Assembly: GCA_033064195.1 (NCBI GenBank)
Contig: JARBJD010000175.1
Location: 1 to 64,000 of the forward strand
DNA: 64,000 nt
Direction of reading: 5' to 3'
Origin: Blattamonas nauphoetae
Taxonomy: Eukaryota > Preaxostyla > Oxymonadida
Part shown: positions 1 through 9,827 of the stretch, in pieces
How positions within the stretch are numbered: position 1 is the first letter of the stretch
Layout: every line of letters begins with the position of its first letter
Translations under genes and position numbers: made by a program
The notes under the pieces: generated by a model
Database searches by the model: none
The model's input: the letters and a program-made list of their open reading frames with translations, nothing else
What the model was told of the DNA's origin: nothing

Positions 1-9
1 CTCTCGTTC

Positions 10-3000
10 ATGTCATGTTCCATTGTTGATCCTGAGAAAATCACTGGATACAAACTCTGTCCTTATTGTCAGTCAAGAGGATTCCAAGACAAGGATTCTC
101 ACTTCGAGACATACTACGAGAAGCATCTCAAAGAATGCAAAGAGCCCGATGGAAAACATGTGAAGAAGATCACTCTTGACAAAACACCAAGACCATATGT
201 TCCACATATCCTCAACAATAGAACTTATGAATTTCTGATGGCACACAAAGACAAGACGAGTTCAAACCAACGCAGTACTACATCACGTACGATTTCGAAA
301 CGATGGAAGATCTCATTCTTGACAATCTTTTCTCTGATGACAACACTCAGTTGATCTCACACTTGAAGCCTCTCTCCGTTGCATCATCAATTAAGACAAA
401 ATCAGGTGTGAAGTCAATCTATTATGATCTTCGAGGATGGAAAGGATTTTTGTGAAACAATGGATCAGAGAACTCTTCAAATATGCTGAGACAGTTCGAG
501 AGGACAACTACTACGAAGACCGGAAATACCCTCACAAAATGAAGTCAGTGTGATTGGATTCAACAGTTCTAGATTCGACATCAATCTCATCTTCGTGATC
601 TCGTTGACAAGGATTGGAAAGTGGTGAGCTTTCTTGGATCCACAACAAAGTACAAACAAGTATTGATCAGACATGAGAGATCACAACAGGTGCTTCGATT
701 CATAGACATGATGTCATACACTGGACCAATGACATTGGATAATGCAGTAAAGGCTTTTGGGTGGAAACACTACACTTCAGAAATCATTCTTTGCTTACGA
801 ATCCTTCGACTCATCAGACTACGACACAGTACTGAGCAAACAAGAACCATTCTCTAAATATGAATTCTATTCGAGTCTGAACAATAGTGAAATGTCCGAC
901 CCAGATTACCAAATGTACCTTGATGATTGGAACAGACAAGGATTCAAGAACCGTTGGGAGTATCTGAAATTCTACAACATCAGAGATGTCAGAATGTATG
1001 ATTGCACCTCTGGACAATCTGATTGATCTGAACTTCCAATACAAAGTGGATATGTTGCACAATCTCTCATTGTCAGCCAATGCTTCTGCAATCAAATATG
1101 CGTGTGCCTACAAAGACTTTGATATCGACGATGATTTCAATGGAGTGGATCAATCTGGAGAAATAAAAATCACCAAGCAATACTGGAAGTACAAAGTTGC
1201 ATCGTACATCTATCAAGACCAGAAGCTCATCGCAGTACTGACAAAAATGTCACTGGAAGCGGATTACGACTGGTTTGTTCAACAGTGCAAGAGAGTGTGC
1301 TATATCTGCAAGAGTCACTTCTCACAAGCAGTACGTCCAACACTGGATCGAATCGACAATTCGAAAGGACATTCTAAAGAGAACGTGAAGATCTGCTGTG
1401 ATTACTGCAACACATACAAGTCAGACAAAGATGAACATCTCACTCGATTGAGAATTCAACCAAGAAGTATTGCATCTGGAAATCATTACCTATGACTCTG
1501 ACACATGAGCAAACCTATCACAAACTGAGAGCAGCAGTGACTGGTGGATTATCGAATGTTCAACATCGACAGAACATCAAAGACGTGACTCCAATCAATC
1601 ACTTCACTTATGAAGACGGAAGAGTTATCTCAAAGATACAGAACATAAAATGACTCATGTCTGTGGTGTTGATTTTAATTCTCTCTACCCAAGTGCTTTC
1701 TCCTCAATCAAGAACAAAAACAATCCATACACTAATCACAGAATGTACATGCCGGGAAGATGTTTGTACACTGCAACAGGAGATAAGGAATGTCGAAAGA
1801 TTATTGAAGACAAGAATCAGAAGACACTATTTGTTGCAGAGTTGAAAGGACACATCGATGAAAAGTACATCAACGATTTCATTAACTTCCCACCAATCTT
1901 TAGAAACATTGTGGTCAATACGACAGAAGAGAACATTGGAGAGAAGACATATTCATTGATGAAGAAACATGGATTGAAGACTGATGACAAACAAAGAAAG
2001 CTAACTCAACTCTTAAGCACACACGATCAGTATATGTTCTTTTCGACATACTATCTGTGGTTCCTCATCGACTTTTGCCACTTCATTGTCGACGACATTA
2101 AGACTGTACTGGTATTCTCGAGACATGCTGGATTCGAACCATTTGTGACCTCATTCATGAATGATAGAATAGAAGCAATGAAGGTTGGAAACAAAGGAAA
2201 AGAACAATTCTGTAAGACCAACCTGAATGGAAGTTACGGATATGATGGAATGAACACTGAGAAGTACAACTCAATCACAATCTGCAATGAGAAGAGAACA
2301 TACTTGAAGCAAATGATGAAAGGATTTGTAGCAACAAGAGAGATCAATGAGGACAACTACATCGTGATCGAAGACAGAGAGAAAGCATCGTGCAAGACAT
2401 GTCTGCAAGAAGCAGTATTCACACTCGACAATGCGAAGTTCTGGTATCTGAATTTCATCTACAATTTCATGTACAAGTGTCTAGATATGAACAAGATTCA
2501 CTTCTGTGAGGGAGATACTGACTCTGCTTATTGGGCGATTAGTGGTGATCCGAATGCTGGAATCCATCAACAATTTGAACACGTGATTGCTGACAAAGAA
2601 TTCTATGATGCTCACAAATATGAATGGTTTCCCAATCCTGAAAAAGGAGTTGACGATGAGAAGAAGCTGTTGGGATTAGCAATTGAAAAAGAAGGTGAAC
2701 AGATGATCTGTCTTGCACCCAAGTGTTACTCTCTCGATGAGAAATGCAAGATCAAAGGAGTGTCTCTGAAGAAAACAAATATCACAAGCGACGATTATGT
2801 GAAGTGTCTAAATGGAGAGAAAACTGTGACCACAACACTGAACTTCACCGTAAAACGGTTCAAGCATCAGAATGATGCGTTCCAGACAAGAAGAATCGTG
2901 AGCGAAGAGAATACAAATGGATTTGAGATAGCGAAAATACAACAACAGAAACTCAGTCTCAGTGGAATTCATCTGAAGGCAATCGTACTTGAAAATGAAT

Positions 3001-3053
3001 CGTGTCCTCCATTCATTCATGGACTGAAAGCAACTGATTATATTATAGAATAA
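10..3053 (+). pseudogene. Polinton family-B DNA polymerase, broken
   Basis: This is the replicative polymerase of the Polinton, of the organellar/viral DNA_pol_B_2 type. The C-terminal part (from about 1650) shows the three polymerase signatures in order: motif A with DFNSLYPS near 1670-1695, motif B with K-x-N-L-N-G-S-Y-G near 2210-2240, and motif C with EGDTDSAYW near 2505-2535. The N-terminal part begins with a Cys/His-bearing segment. Around 1285-1450 lies an HNH-like cluster (C-x2-C, then LDRIDNSKGH, then C-x2-C-N), an insertion of a kind seen in other polymerases of this group. The gene is split over several frames, with about four breaks. The coding start is probably at or before the window edge. 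Confidence 0.85.
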
Positions 3054-3076
3054 ACACAAACTTTATTTTTGTATAA

Positions 3077-4999
3077 ATGAACACACGACAGATTAATGCT
3101 TTAGTGAATAGACTTCTTCGGTGCACACAGCATTCCAAAAACGAAATTGTCGAAAAGAAATGGACTTTAACGAACGTTTTACCTGTCTATCATGGCGCTG
3201 ATTCTAATGGACCATTTGATGGAAATGATGAAACATACTTCGAGGATTGGTTCAATGGAGGTTTATCTCCTGAATTATCACTACCTGATGGAAGAAGAGT
3301 AGTTCAACAATTTGTTAGCAACTTCCTAGGAGTTCGTATTCGGGATAGCACTGCTAAACTTGCATTCGAAGCATATCAATTTTATCATCACGAGGTGAAT
3401 CAGGGAGTGAATTCTTCACCACGGATTCGAAGGCCTGCAGAGGCAAGACCAATACCAATTCCAGTGCAAAGACCAATAGCAATTCAATCACCTGAAGACC
3501 TAGTTCTTCCTGGACAGATGAGAAACTTGAAATCAATGGGGTTTGAATATGAATATCCAATGAAGGAGAGGAAATTTGAAGAGGAGGACGATGATGACAT
3601 AATTCCCAATCCACCAATGTCAATCAGAACAACTCCATTCAAACACCCTGTGAGAGAGATCAGACACTACGAACCGACGACACAGCAAGTGCTCAATAAG
3701 TTGGCACAAATGAAAGGATTGTTTGATCATCAACAGAGAAATGATTCAGAAGATGAACAGATCAAAGCTGAGAACTCATTATTGAATAATCTAAAGCAAA
3801 TGGAACACTTTATTACCTCACACATTCTGGATGCGAATAAAATGAACAGAGACACATTCGTTCGAGCCTCGATAAACAGAAAGATTGGAGTGGATGATCT
3901 TAACTTCATTCTGACTCACACAAAACAAATCCCATTCGGAGGAAGATCATTTCAGGATTGGTATGAGGAATATACTCACAGATGGGAGACTGCACATCCG
4001 AGGAAAATTCAGAGAGAAAAAGGAAGTGACAGAATGAGAATTGATCCACCAATGATTCCTAAAACAACGGAAAAAATTGTGTATCCATTTCGATCAAAGA
4101 TGCAGTTCATGTCCAAAGCAATAACAGGTGATCCACAGAAGACATCAGACAGAAAGGTTCCACAGAATTGTGATCGACCATACTTTTCTCCCAAGTTTGG
4201 ATCATGGGAAATTGATCTCGTTTTCATTCAATCACCAACGTCGAAAACAGTTCTTCAGATTTATCTCTTTGCCATTAACATCAACACTAAATACCTGGTT
4301 GTCATTCCAGTTCTGGATAAATCATGGAGCAAAGTCAAGACAGCTATTAATGACTTGATTAATCATCGTGGAGTTCATGTCAACAACATTCGTGGTGATG
4401 GTGAAGCAGCATGGACAAGTGGAGAAGCATCAGAGTATTTCAAGGATCAGAACGTCAGTACATATTTCACAAGCTCACCATTCACTAATCATAACAGAAT
4501 TGTCGATCGAGTGATAAGAACAATCAGAGATGGATTCCAAGACAATGCAACACAGATGGCAAATCATTCATTGATGAATCAGATGGTGGAATACTACAAC
4601 ATGACTCCACATCGAGCGTACTGGAACAAGTTCACTCCACAGCAGGCACAAAACAATCGTGAAATCGAAGCTCTGTATATCTCCAGTTGTGAAGAGCAAT
4701 TGAAGAACATCCAAAGACAACAGACAACACAGATGTTATGGAAATACAAACCAGGAAACATTCTACTGATCCACCTTGATTTGGACAAGACTGTTGCCAA
4801 ATTTCAGAAGAAGCGAAGACAGTTTCAATTCGTGGGGGAATTCATTGAATACAAACACGGCAATGTCGTAGCTACACTACTGAATGGACTCACCTGTTTG
4901 TCAAAAGTGGTGTACGTTCCAATCCAACACACAAAGTTCCATGCAGACTCTATTGATGATTTAACTCCAGAATTCATTGCTGAGTTCGGTCTACTCTGA
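3077..4999 (+). CDS. Polinton integrase (rve/DDE family) with long N-terminal extension
   Basis: A 640-residue protein whose residues of about 370-540 form a retroviral-type integrase core. It shows the first aspartate in GSWEIDLVF, the second in RGDGEAAW, and a following N-H-N-R-I-V helix with the downstream region typical of rve domains (Y-N-x-T-P-H-R). The last 85 residues look like a small beta-barrel of the chromo/SH3 type that often follows rve domains. The first 300 residues are not recognised; they are rich in charged residues and include an acidic run E-E-E-D-D-D-D. Its role would be to join element ends to target DNA. The start codon follows a T-rich box (ctttatttttgtataa) directly, and the gene lies 23 bp after the polymerase. 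It looks whole. Confidence 0.85.
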   Translation: MNTRQINALVNRLLRCTQHSKNEIVEKKWTLTNVLPVYHGADSNGPFDGNDETYFEDWFNGGLSPELSLPDGRRVVQQFVSNFLGVRIRDSTAKLAFEAYQFYHHEVNQGVNSSPRIRRPAEARPIPIPVQRPIAIQSPEDLVLPGQMRNLKSMGFEYEYPMKERKFEEEDDDDIIPNPPMSIRTTPFKHPVREIRHYEPTTQQVLNKLAQMKGLFDHQQRNDSEDEQIKAENSLLNNLKQMEHFITSHILDANKMNRDTFVRASINRKIGVDDLNFILTHTKQIPFGGRSFQDWYEEYTHRWETAHPRKIQREKGSDRMRIDPPMIPKTTEKIVYPFRSKMQFMSKAITGDPQKTSDRKVPQNCDRPYFSPKFGSWEIDLVFIQSPTSKTVLQIYLFAININTKYLVVIPVLDKSWSKVKTAINDLINHRGVHVNNIRGDGEAAWTSGEASEYFKDQNVSTYFTSSPFTNHNRIVDRVIRTIRDGFQDNATQMANHSLMNQMVEYYNMTPHRAYWNKFTPQQAQNNREIEALYISSCEEQLKNIQRQQTTQMLWKYKPGNILLIHLDLDKTVAKFQKKRRQFQFVGEFIEYKHGNVVATLLNGLTCLSKVVYVPIQHTKFHADSIDDLTPEFIAEFGLL

Positions 5000-5098
5000 C
5001 CTCAGAACTTCGTTCGCTTCAATCTAGCGTAGTGCGATCTTCGATCTGAGAACTTTGTTCGTTTTCAATACTGTTTCAGATATTTTTATTTCACTTAA

Positions 5099-5458
5099 AT
5101 GTCATCACTGAAAATATTAGAACCGTTTGATCCTGAGCAGAAAGAGTTCACAAACATCCACGACTTTCAGAGATACTTGGAGAAGAATAGAAAAGAACTG
5201 AATGAGTACACAACACAGAAACTGAATAGGATGATCCAAATTGATGGATACAGAATAACAAAAATAAGAGGTGAGATTGCACTGAGGAAACGATATGTCG
5301 ATGCTTCCACTCCTCCTAATTCACTATCGATTGATCAAAGATTATCAGACATTGAAGAATCAATTCGAACACTGACAGATACTCTCAGCATGAGGCTTCG
5401 AAGTCTTGACGAGACCATCAACAACCTTATTCAAGACTTAACGGACAGTCCGGTTTAA
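5099..5458 (+). CDS. small Polinton protein, probably coiled coil
   Basis: A 119-residue protein that I do not recognise. It is strongly charged and its last 40 residues have heptad-like spacing of leucine and isoleucine (around S-I-R-T-L-T-D-T-L-S-M-R-L-R-S-L-D), so a coiled coil that may mediate oligomerisation is likely. The ATG follows a T-rich stretch (atatttttatttcacttaa) of the kind seen before the other genes of this element. Its 3' end overlaps the 3' end of the packaging ATPase on the opposite strand by about 20 bp, a tail-to-tail arrangement. A structural or replication accessory role is possible but not supported by any motif. Confidence 0.6.
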   Translation: MSSLKILEPFDPEQKEFTNIHDFQRYLEKNRKELNEYTTQKLNRMIQIDGYRITKIRGEIALRKRYVDASTPPNSLSIDQRLSDIEESIRTLTDTLSMRLRSLDETINNLIQDLTDSPV

Positions 5459-6319
5459 CCCTTCTTTGTTGATCTCATTCAGTGCTACTCCATCAGTATT
5501 GTATCGAAGAATGATTGCTTCACATTTCTGTTTTCGTTGATAGATATTCCAAAAATGTCGAATATCAATTGGTGAGTTCAACTGAGGATAGACTCGACTG
5601 ATTCGTTCATTGTTTAATCCTCCAAAGATCCACATTGAATCGATGTTTGACTTCATGTCTGCTGACAAACTGAAGAGTTCATGCATCGTCAGAAAGAAAG
5701 TGAACTTCGATTGTCGATTCTCCAGTAGTAAGTCCATCATTGTCATTCTATTTTTGGATGCTCTACGTTCCCCAAGGATTCTACGACAGTCATCAAGAAG
5801 GATAATCGTTTGGAGATTCTTCACTGAGAAATCATCAATGTGAAGTGCATCAAAGAGATCTTCTCGGCATTCATCAGTGATTCTGTCTTGCCACTGATTG
5901 TCAATAATCTCTTCAAAAGCAGCTTTCGATTCAGATAGTTCCAACAGAAATGGAAGTGCATCATCGTATTTGACTTTCACATAAGGAACATTCAGTATTG
6001 GTTTAAATTTATCGAAGGTTGGATCAGTGTTCTTATCAGTGACGAAGACAAACAAGTGAAACAGTTCATTCCTAACCTGAACATTCTGGAGCTTGGCAAC
6101 CTCTCGAAGAGCATTAAAGGTCTTTCCACTTCCTCTATTTCCCACGAGGACATTGACACTATTGCGATTGAAATTCAGATCTGGATGTATTTGTGATTGC
6201 ACTTCATGAGAAACATTCCGATTTGATGCTTCACTCAATTTTGCATTCACGTATGCTGTTAGAGACGAGGGTTCCACCCTCCGCGAAACCACTGGTTTAG
6301 CCATATTCGATTTGTTCAT
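5438..6319 (-). CDS. Polinton genome-packaging ATPase (FtsK/HerA, A32-like)
   Basis: A 293-residue P-loop ATPase. The Walker A motif GNRGSGKT is at residues 60-67 and a Walker B strand (TIILLDD) lies in the middle of the protein. A later strand with F-F-L-T-M-H-E followed by S-N-I-D fits the sensor region of A32-like packaging ATPases, which pump DNA into preformed capsids in Polintons, adenovirus-like and poxvirus-like lineages. Its presence beside two capsid-like genes argues that this element is or was virus-forming. It starts at the ATG at 6319, preceded on its own strand by an A/T-rich box. It is transcribed away from the gene at 6381, so the 60-bp gap must hold both promoters. It looks whole. 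Confidence 0.85.
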   Translation of the reverse strand: MNKSNMAKPVVSRRVEPSSLTAYVNAKLSEASNRNVSHEVQSQIHPDLNFNRNSVNVLVGNRGSGKTFNALREVAKLQNVQVRNELFHLFVFVTDKNTDPTFDKFKPILNVPYVKVKYDDALPFLLELSESKAAFEEIIDNQWQDRITDECREDLFDALHIDDFSVKNLQTIILLDDCRRILGERRASKNRMTMMDLLLENRQSKFTFFLTMHELFSLSADMKSNIDSMWIFGGLNNERISRVYPQLNSPIDIRHFWNIYQRKQKCEAIILRYNTDGVALNEINKEGLNRTVR

Positions 6320-6380
6320 TTGTGATTTAACTCTAATTAAAATATACTTTTGGTTTTTTTATTTTGTATGAAAACACACA

Positions 6381-7343
6381 ATGTCACAAAAGATAGTGTA
6401 CGTTCAACCACAAAGAAAAGCACAAGCGAAGAAACCAAAAATGAGATACGGACCGGAGACTCAAGCAGCATTGAAACGAATCTATGCCGACGATGATATT
6501 CAAACCAGACGCAATGATGCTCTGTGTAGTCTTCCATCAGCTCGTGAGTATATTGCGAGAACTGGACGAAATTGGACTGCGAAAGTAGAACAATATGGAC
6601 AAGTTCCTGATGTGATGGTCTACGATAATGATACTGGAGATCTGATTGCAGTCAATGGTGCTATGCTAACTCCATACAACAGTAGACCAGTCAAAGAGAC
6701 ATACTATGCAATGAATCCAACTCCAGATATGCGAAGACTGAAACCATACACATCGTTCAATCAAGAAAATGGAAGGAAAATCAAAGCTGTACATCGGAAT
6801 TTCCTCAAAAATGGAACATACGATTTGCCAACCAATTATCGAGACATCAGCTATGAAGAGATGAAGACCAAACGATCTCAACAACCATATGCAATAATGA
6901 AGAGAGCTGTTGGTGAACACATGACAGACACATTGGGAATAACTCGTGCAAATCGAAGCAATCCAGCTGATCCCAGCAAGAATGTGTTAGACAATATGGT
7001 GTTCAATTCAATTCAATCACAGATTGCATCACTGATGTGGGATCAATGGCTTCATGATCATGTTCAGGACTACAATCCCAGTATGAAACAAAAGAAAGCC
7101 TTCAAAGATCAGATTTATCCAGTGTTTCTCCAAATGATCACTCAAGATACAACGTATTTATCGGAATACTGTACTCGCTATTCAACTCACATATCAACAG
7201 AAGTTAATAAACTGAAAGCCAAAGCATTCAAAACAGTCACAGATGATAATATCGATCAATACCAATCTGAGATGCCTGGGTATTATCGATTTGCACAGTT
7301 GGACAGTTCTGGAATTGGAGCTATCGATCGAGCAGAAATGTGA
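6381..7343 (+). CDS. conserved-looking Polinton protein of unknown function
   Basis: A 320-residue protein that I cannot place in a family. The N-terminus is basic (K-A-Q-A-K-K-P-K), the middle is mixed, and the C-terminal half is predicted mainly helical with aromatic residues. There is no signal peptide, no membrane segment and no clear protease triad, so it is not obviously the adenovirus-type maturation protease expected in many Polintons. It sits between the packaging ATPase and the capsid genes, which suggests a virion or maturation role, for example minor capsid or scaffold. The ATG is preceded by the T-rich box (tttggtttttttattttg). It looks whole. Confidence 0.6.
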   Translation: MSQKIVYVQPQRKAQAKKPKMRYGPETQAALKRIYADDDIQTRRNDALCSLPSAREYIARTGRNWTAKVEQYGQVPDVMVYDNDTGDLIAVNGAMLTPYNSRPVKETYYAMNPTPDMRRLKPYTSFNQENGRKIKAVHRNFLKNGTYDLPTNYRDISYEEMKTKRSQQPYAIMKRAVGEHMTDTLGITRANRSNPADPSKNVLDNMVFNSIQSQIASLMWDQWLHDHVQDYNPSMKQKKAFKDQIYPVFLQMITQDTTYLSEYCTRYSTHISTEVNKLKAKAFKTVTDDNIDQYQSEMPGYYRFAQLDSSGIGAIDRAEM

Positions 7344-7955
7344 ATTTAAAAACATTAACAGGGGTTTGATTCGTCAGCACATTTTAGTGCATTCGTCGGA
7401 TCAAATGATCCGACGGGCACTTTTTTGGCGTCAGATCATCGCCTATTTGGGAGCTTCGAGTTTTCTTACTTTTTCTCGTTTTCCACACTTTTCAGCTGTT
7501 CATTTCACCTCTCAATTGAAAAAAATCACTTTGCTGTCTTCATAATACAAAAGAAAGGAGTTTGTGTTCGAATTAAAGACACGTTGGGTGAAGTGGACGG
7601 ATCTGTCCCTTTGTGATCCCGCCACTTTCTGAGAAATCATCGATTTCGAAAAGAATTCCCAGTTAATTCTCACAACTTTCGATCATGATATGTTCATCCT
7701 ACTCTCAAATTGTGTCTATCCCTGTACACATGACTTTAGTTTTGGAATCAACCCGGACCCATTGGTTCGAAGCAAGTATTGAGAAATCTCTTTTTTCACT
7801 TCATTTCAACTTTTTTGTTCGATTAAACACAGTTTTTGAACAAACAAAGGCGATATAATCATTTTATGAAGTGTCGGATCAAAAGTGGTCCGATCAGTCG
7901 GATCCTAATCAGAAGCCTGAACATTAATATATATTTTTTATTTTTATAGAAAGTG
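7344..7955. other. Polinton intergenic stretch with a perfect hairpin
   Basis: About 600 bp without a convincing gene. It contains a perfect inverted repeat with 10-bp arms (cgtcggatca, 7394-7403, and its complement at 7406-7415) followed shortly by a run of six T. The GTCGGATC/GATCCGAC words recur near 7870-7905 and again near 9358-9400, so the two long gaps of this element share a GATC-rich motif family. The 3' end carries the T-rich box of the next gene. Confidence 0.5.
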
Positions 7956-8540
7956 ATGCAACCAATTCTAAGTTGTCAATTTACAAAACACACAAGTTCT
8001 TCTTCAGTACCAACATCAATCACCAACAATGTCATCATCGACAATAAAGGATCCAATTCTGGAAGATCGAGACTCGAAGATCGTAATGACCAGAGCGCAA
8101 ATGTGGAGCTTGAAAATGAACGAGGTGCTTACGATCCACCATTGGAGACATATCCATCAGCTCCTATTCAGAGCCGTTCTATTCCACTGAGAGAGTACAC
8201 GTCAAATATTTCAGCGTTCAAAGATCAATTACTACTCGTCTACAAGAATGCATTCGCATGTGAAAAGAAACTACTGAATAATCTCATTGAACCTTCGAAG
8301 AAACTGATCACAAACCAAAGTGATTTATGTGCACTGATTGCGACACTCACTGGAATCAACGATGTGGTGATCGAACTGGATGACCTGTCTGATAAGTGTT
8401 TATGTCTCAATAAACTCCCAGTGTTTAGAACCATTTTCAAGATCCTTGTTGGAGGCAAAGATATGAGTATTGCCTACAATGAAGCATACAACACTATTCT
8501 CAATTATGGCATTTCTCTGACGAAAGCGATACCCCGTTAG
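7956..8540 (+). CDS. Polinton protein of unknown function, helical C-terminus
   Basis: A 194-residue protein, start chosen at the ATG at 7956, just behind the box atatattttttatttttatag. The first 75 residues are polar and probably disordered. The rest looks helical with two cysteine-containing segments (F-A-C-E-K-K-L-L and K-C-L-C-L-N-K-L). I recognise no family. Its place between the ATPase and capsid genes fits a virion component. A stem-loop with a T run lies directly behind the stop codon. Confidence 0.55.
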   Translation: MQPILSCQFTKHTSSSSVPTSITNNVIIDNKGSNSGRSRLEDRNDQSANVELENERGAYDPPLETYPSAPIQSRSIPLREYTSNISAFKDQLLLVYKNAFACEKKLLNNLIEPSKKLITNQSDLCALIATLTGINDVVIELDDLSDKCLCLNKLPVFRTIFKILVGGKDMSIAYNEAYNTILNYGISLTKAIPR

Positions 8541-8545
8541 GGCAG

Positions 8546-8566
8546 AAATCTCTTCTGAGATTTTTT
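8546..8566 (+). terminator. stem-loop with T run after gene 7956-8540
   Basis: The arms aaatctc and gagattt around a ttct loop are followed by further T residues, six bases after the TAG. It resembles an intrinsic terminator or a transcript-end hairpin. A smaller hairpin (cctat/atagg) follows the next gene's stop at about 8897-8912. Function is inferred from shape and position only. Confidence 0.4.
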
Positions 8567-8590
8567 CCCCGCTAAAATTATAAATGAATT

Positions 8591-8611
8591 GTATTTTTTA
8601 TTTTTCTATAA
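8591..8611 (+). promoter_or_regulatory. T-rich promoter-like box immediately before ATG
   Basis: The 20-mer TATTTTTTATTTTTCTATAA abuts the ATG at 8612 and is identical to the one before the capsid gene at 11772. Variants precede the genes at 3077, 5099, 6381, 7956, 9487, 9828 and 13522, and on the minus strand those starting at 14844, 15004 and 17306. The position leaves almost no 5' untranslated leader, so it is probably a core promoter with initiation right at the gene. Confidence 0.6.
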
Positions 8612-8896
8612 ATGGCACCAGGAAGTTTCAACAAACTCAAAAATATTGGCAAGCAATTCTTTCAATTCATCAAACCTCTAGCTCCAACGTTGCTTGAAGT
8701 CGGTGGTGGATTACTCTCTCAAACGAACAGTAAATTCGGACAAACAGCAGGTGGAATACTGAATGGATTAGGAGGAATGATGGACGTTTATCAACAGAAT
8801 AAGGCGATCAATCGTCAACAAAATCCAAAGATGATCGAGTACGAACCACCTCGAAATGGACGATACTCCAATGATGATATGCAGGCATCTGAGTAG
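8612..8896 (+). CDS. small Polinton protein, glycine-rich hydrophobic
   Basis: A 94-residue protein beginning M-A-P-G, like the gene at 9487. Residues 3-30 could form an amphipathic helix with alternating lysine and bulky hydrophobic residues, followed by a glycine-rich turn (V-G-G-G-L-L) and a glutamine/asparagine-rich tail. Small proteins of this shape in capsid-bearing elements are often membrane-active or internal virion proteins, but that is an inference. It starts directly behind a full copy of the T-rich box. It looks whole. Confidence 0.6.
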   Translation: MAPGSFNKLKNIGKQFFQFIKPLAPTLLEVGGGLLSQTNSKFGQTAGGILNGLGGMMDVYQQNKAINRQQNPKMIEYEPPRNGRYSNDDMQASE

Positions 8897-9486
8897 TCCT
8901 ATCAAAATAGGTAAAACTGGGATCAATTGATGTCAGTGCCTAAATTTGGACTGAGATCAAATTTCAACTCTTTTCCTTTGAGATTTTCTCATTATCACTT
9001 CATTAATCATGTTCAATTCACTTCTTGTTTTCACATAATGCTCTTCAATATTTCAGACAGCTCTTATTTCCCAAAAACACGCACGATCACAATCACCAAC
9101 ACTTCTTTTTTCGATGTATTCCCTTCATTGACTTTAGTCAGTGAGAAAAAACCATCAAAGAAGACATAACAACGCATTATCGACTTGTTTTTATAATTAT
9201 TGTTGTAGAACAAACTGAAACAGCAGCACCCAAAGTTTGCATTTTCATGATCTATGAAGTGACCATTTTCCTTTTTACTTTTTTTTCCATTCAAATATCA
9301 TATATAAGAAGACTTTTTTGAAATGAAAGAAACGAAATGGTATTGTAGGTATTTAGTGGGATCAGATCCGACTGGGATCACTGGGATCAAATCGGAAGCC
9401 TGATGATATGCCAATCTCGTCCAATTCCAAAATTCAATTCAAAGGATAATAATTCACTAGTATTCGAAGATTTTTATTTTCCTAAA
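8897..9486. other. Polinton intergenic stretch
   Basis: About 590 bp, very T- and A-rich, in which I see no supported gene. Near 9358-9402 it contains several GGGATCA/GGATCAGATCCGA words and the phrase tcggaagcctga. A close relative of that phrase, tcagaagcctga, occurs near 7908-7920. The repeated phrase before two separate genes suggests a shared regulatory sequence or a duplicated spacer. The last 20 bp carry the T-rich box of the next gene. Confidence 0.4.
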
Positions 9487-9786
9487 ATGGCACCAGGTTG
9501 GTTATCAAAATTAGCAGCAGTTGGCAAAAACATACTCAGAGTTGGAGCTCCATTTCTGAATCTCATTCCATTTGTAGGGCCTCTGATTTCGAAGGTTGCA
9601 CAGACAGGTGTTGAAATGATTCCAGATGTGAAATCGGATCAGCAAATCCATGCAGAAAAGATGGCACAATACGAGCAAGCAATGAATGAAGGGAACACAG
9701 CAGTAGCGAACAAGCTCAGAGGAGAAATACTGAAACTGGAAGAAAAGCTGAAGCCGAAAGCGAAGAAACCAAAAAAGAAAAAGTAA
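9487..9786 (+). CDS. small Polinton protein with hydrophobic core and lysine-rich tail
   Basis: A 99-residue protein. An upstream in-frame ATG at 9403 exists, but 9487 is preferred because the T-rich box (gatttttattttcctaaa) abuts it and because the product then begins M-A-P-G like its neighbour at 8612. Residues 15-45 are hydrophobic with glycine and proline (G-A-P-F-L-N-L-I-P-F-V-G-P-L-I), fitting a membrane-active or membrane-anchored helix. The C-terminus is a lysine run. The two M-A-P-G proteins may be distant paralogues. The basic tail could bind DNA, as in adenoviral core proteins, but this is speculative. Confidence 0.6.
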   Translation: MAPGWLSKLAAVGKNILRVGAPFLNLIPFVGPLISKVAQTGVEMIPDVKSDQQIHAEKMAQYEQAMNEGNTAVANKLRGEILKLEEKLKPKAKKPKKKK

Positions 9787-9827
9787 CTAGAGATAAAGCA
9801 TAAATGTAATTTTTGATTTTTGTTAAA

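Noticed and set aside
6381-7343. Adenovirus-type maturation protease
   Set aside because: No ordered His, Asp/Glu and Cys motif of the Ulp1-like protease family is visible.
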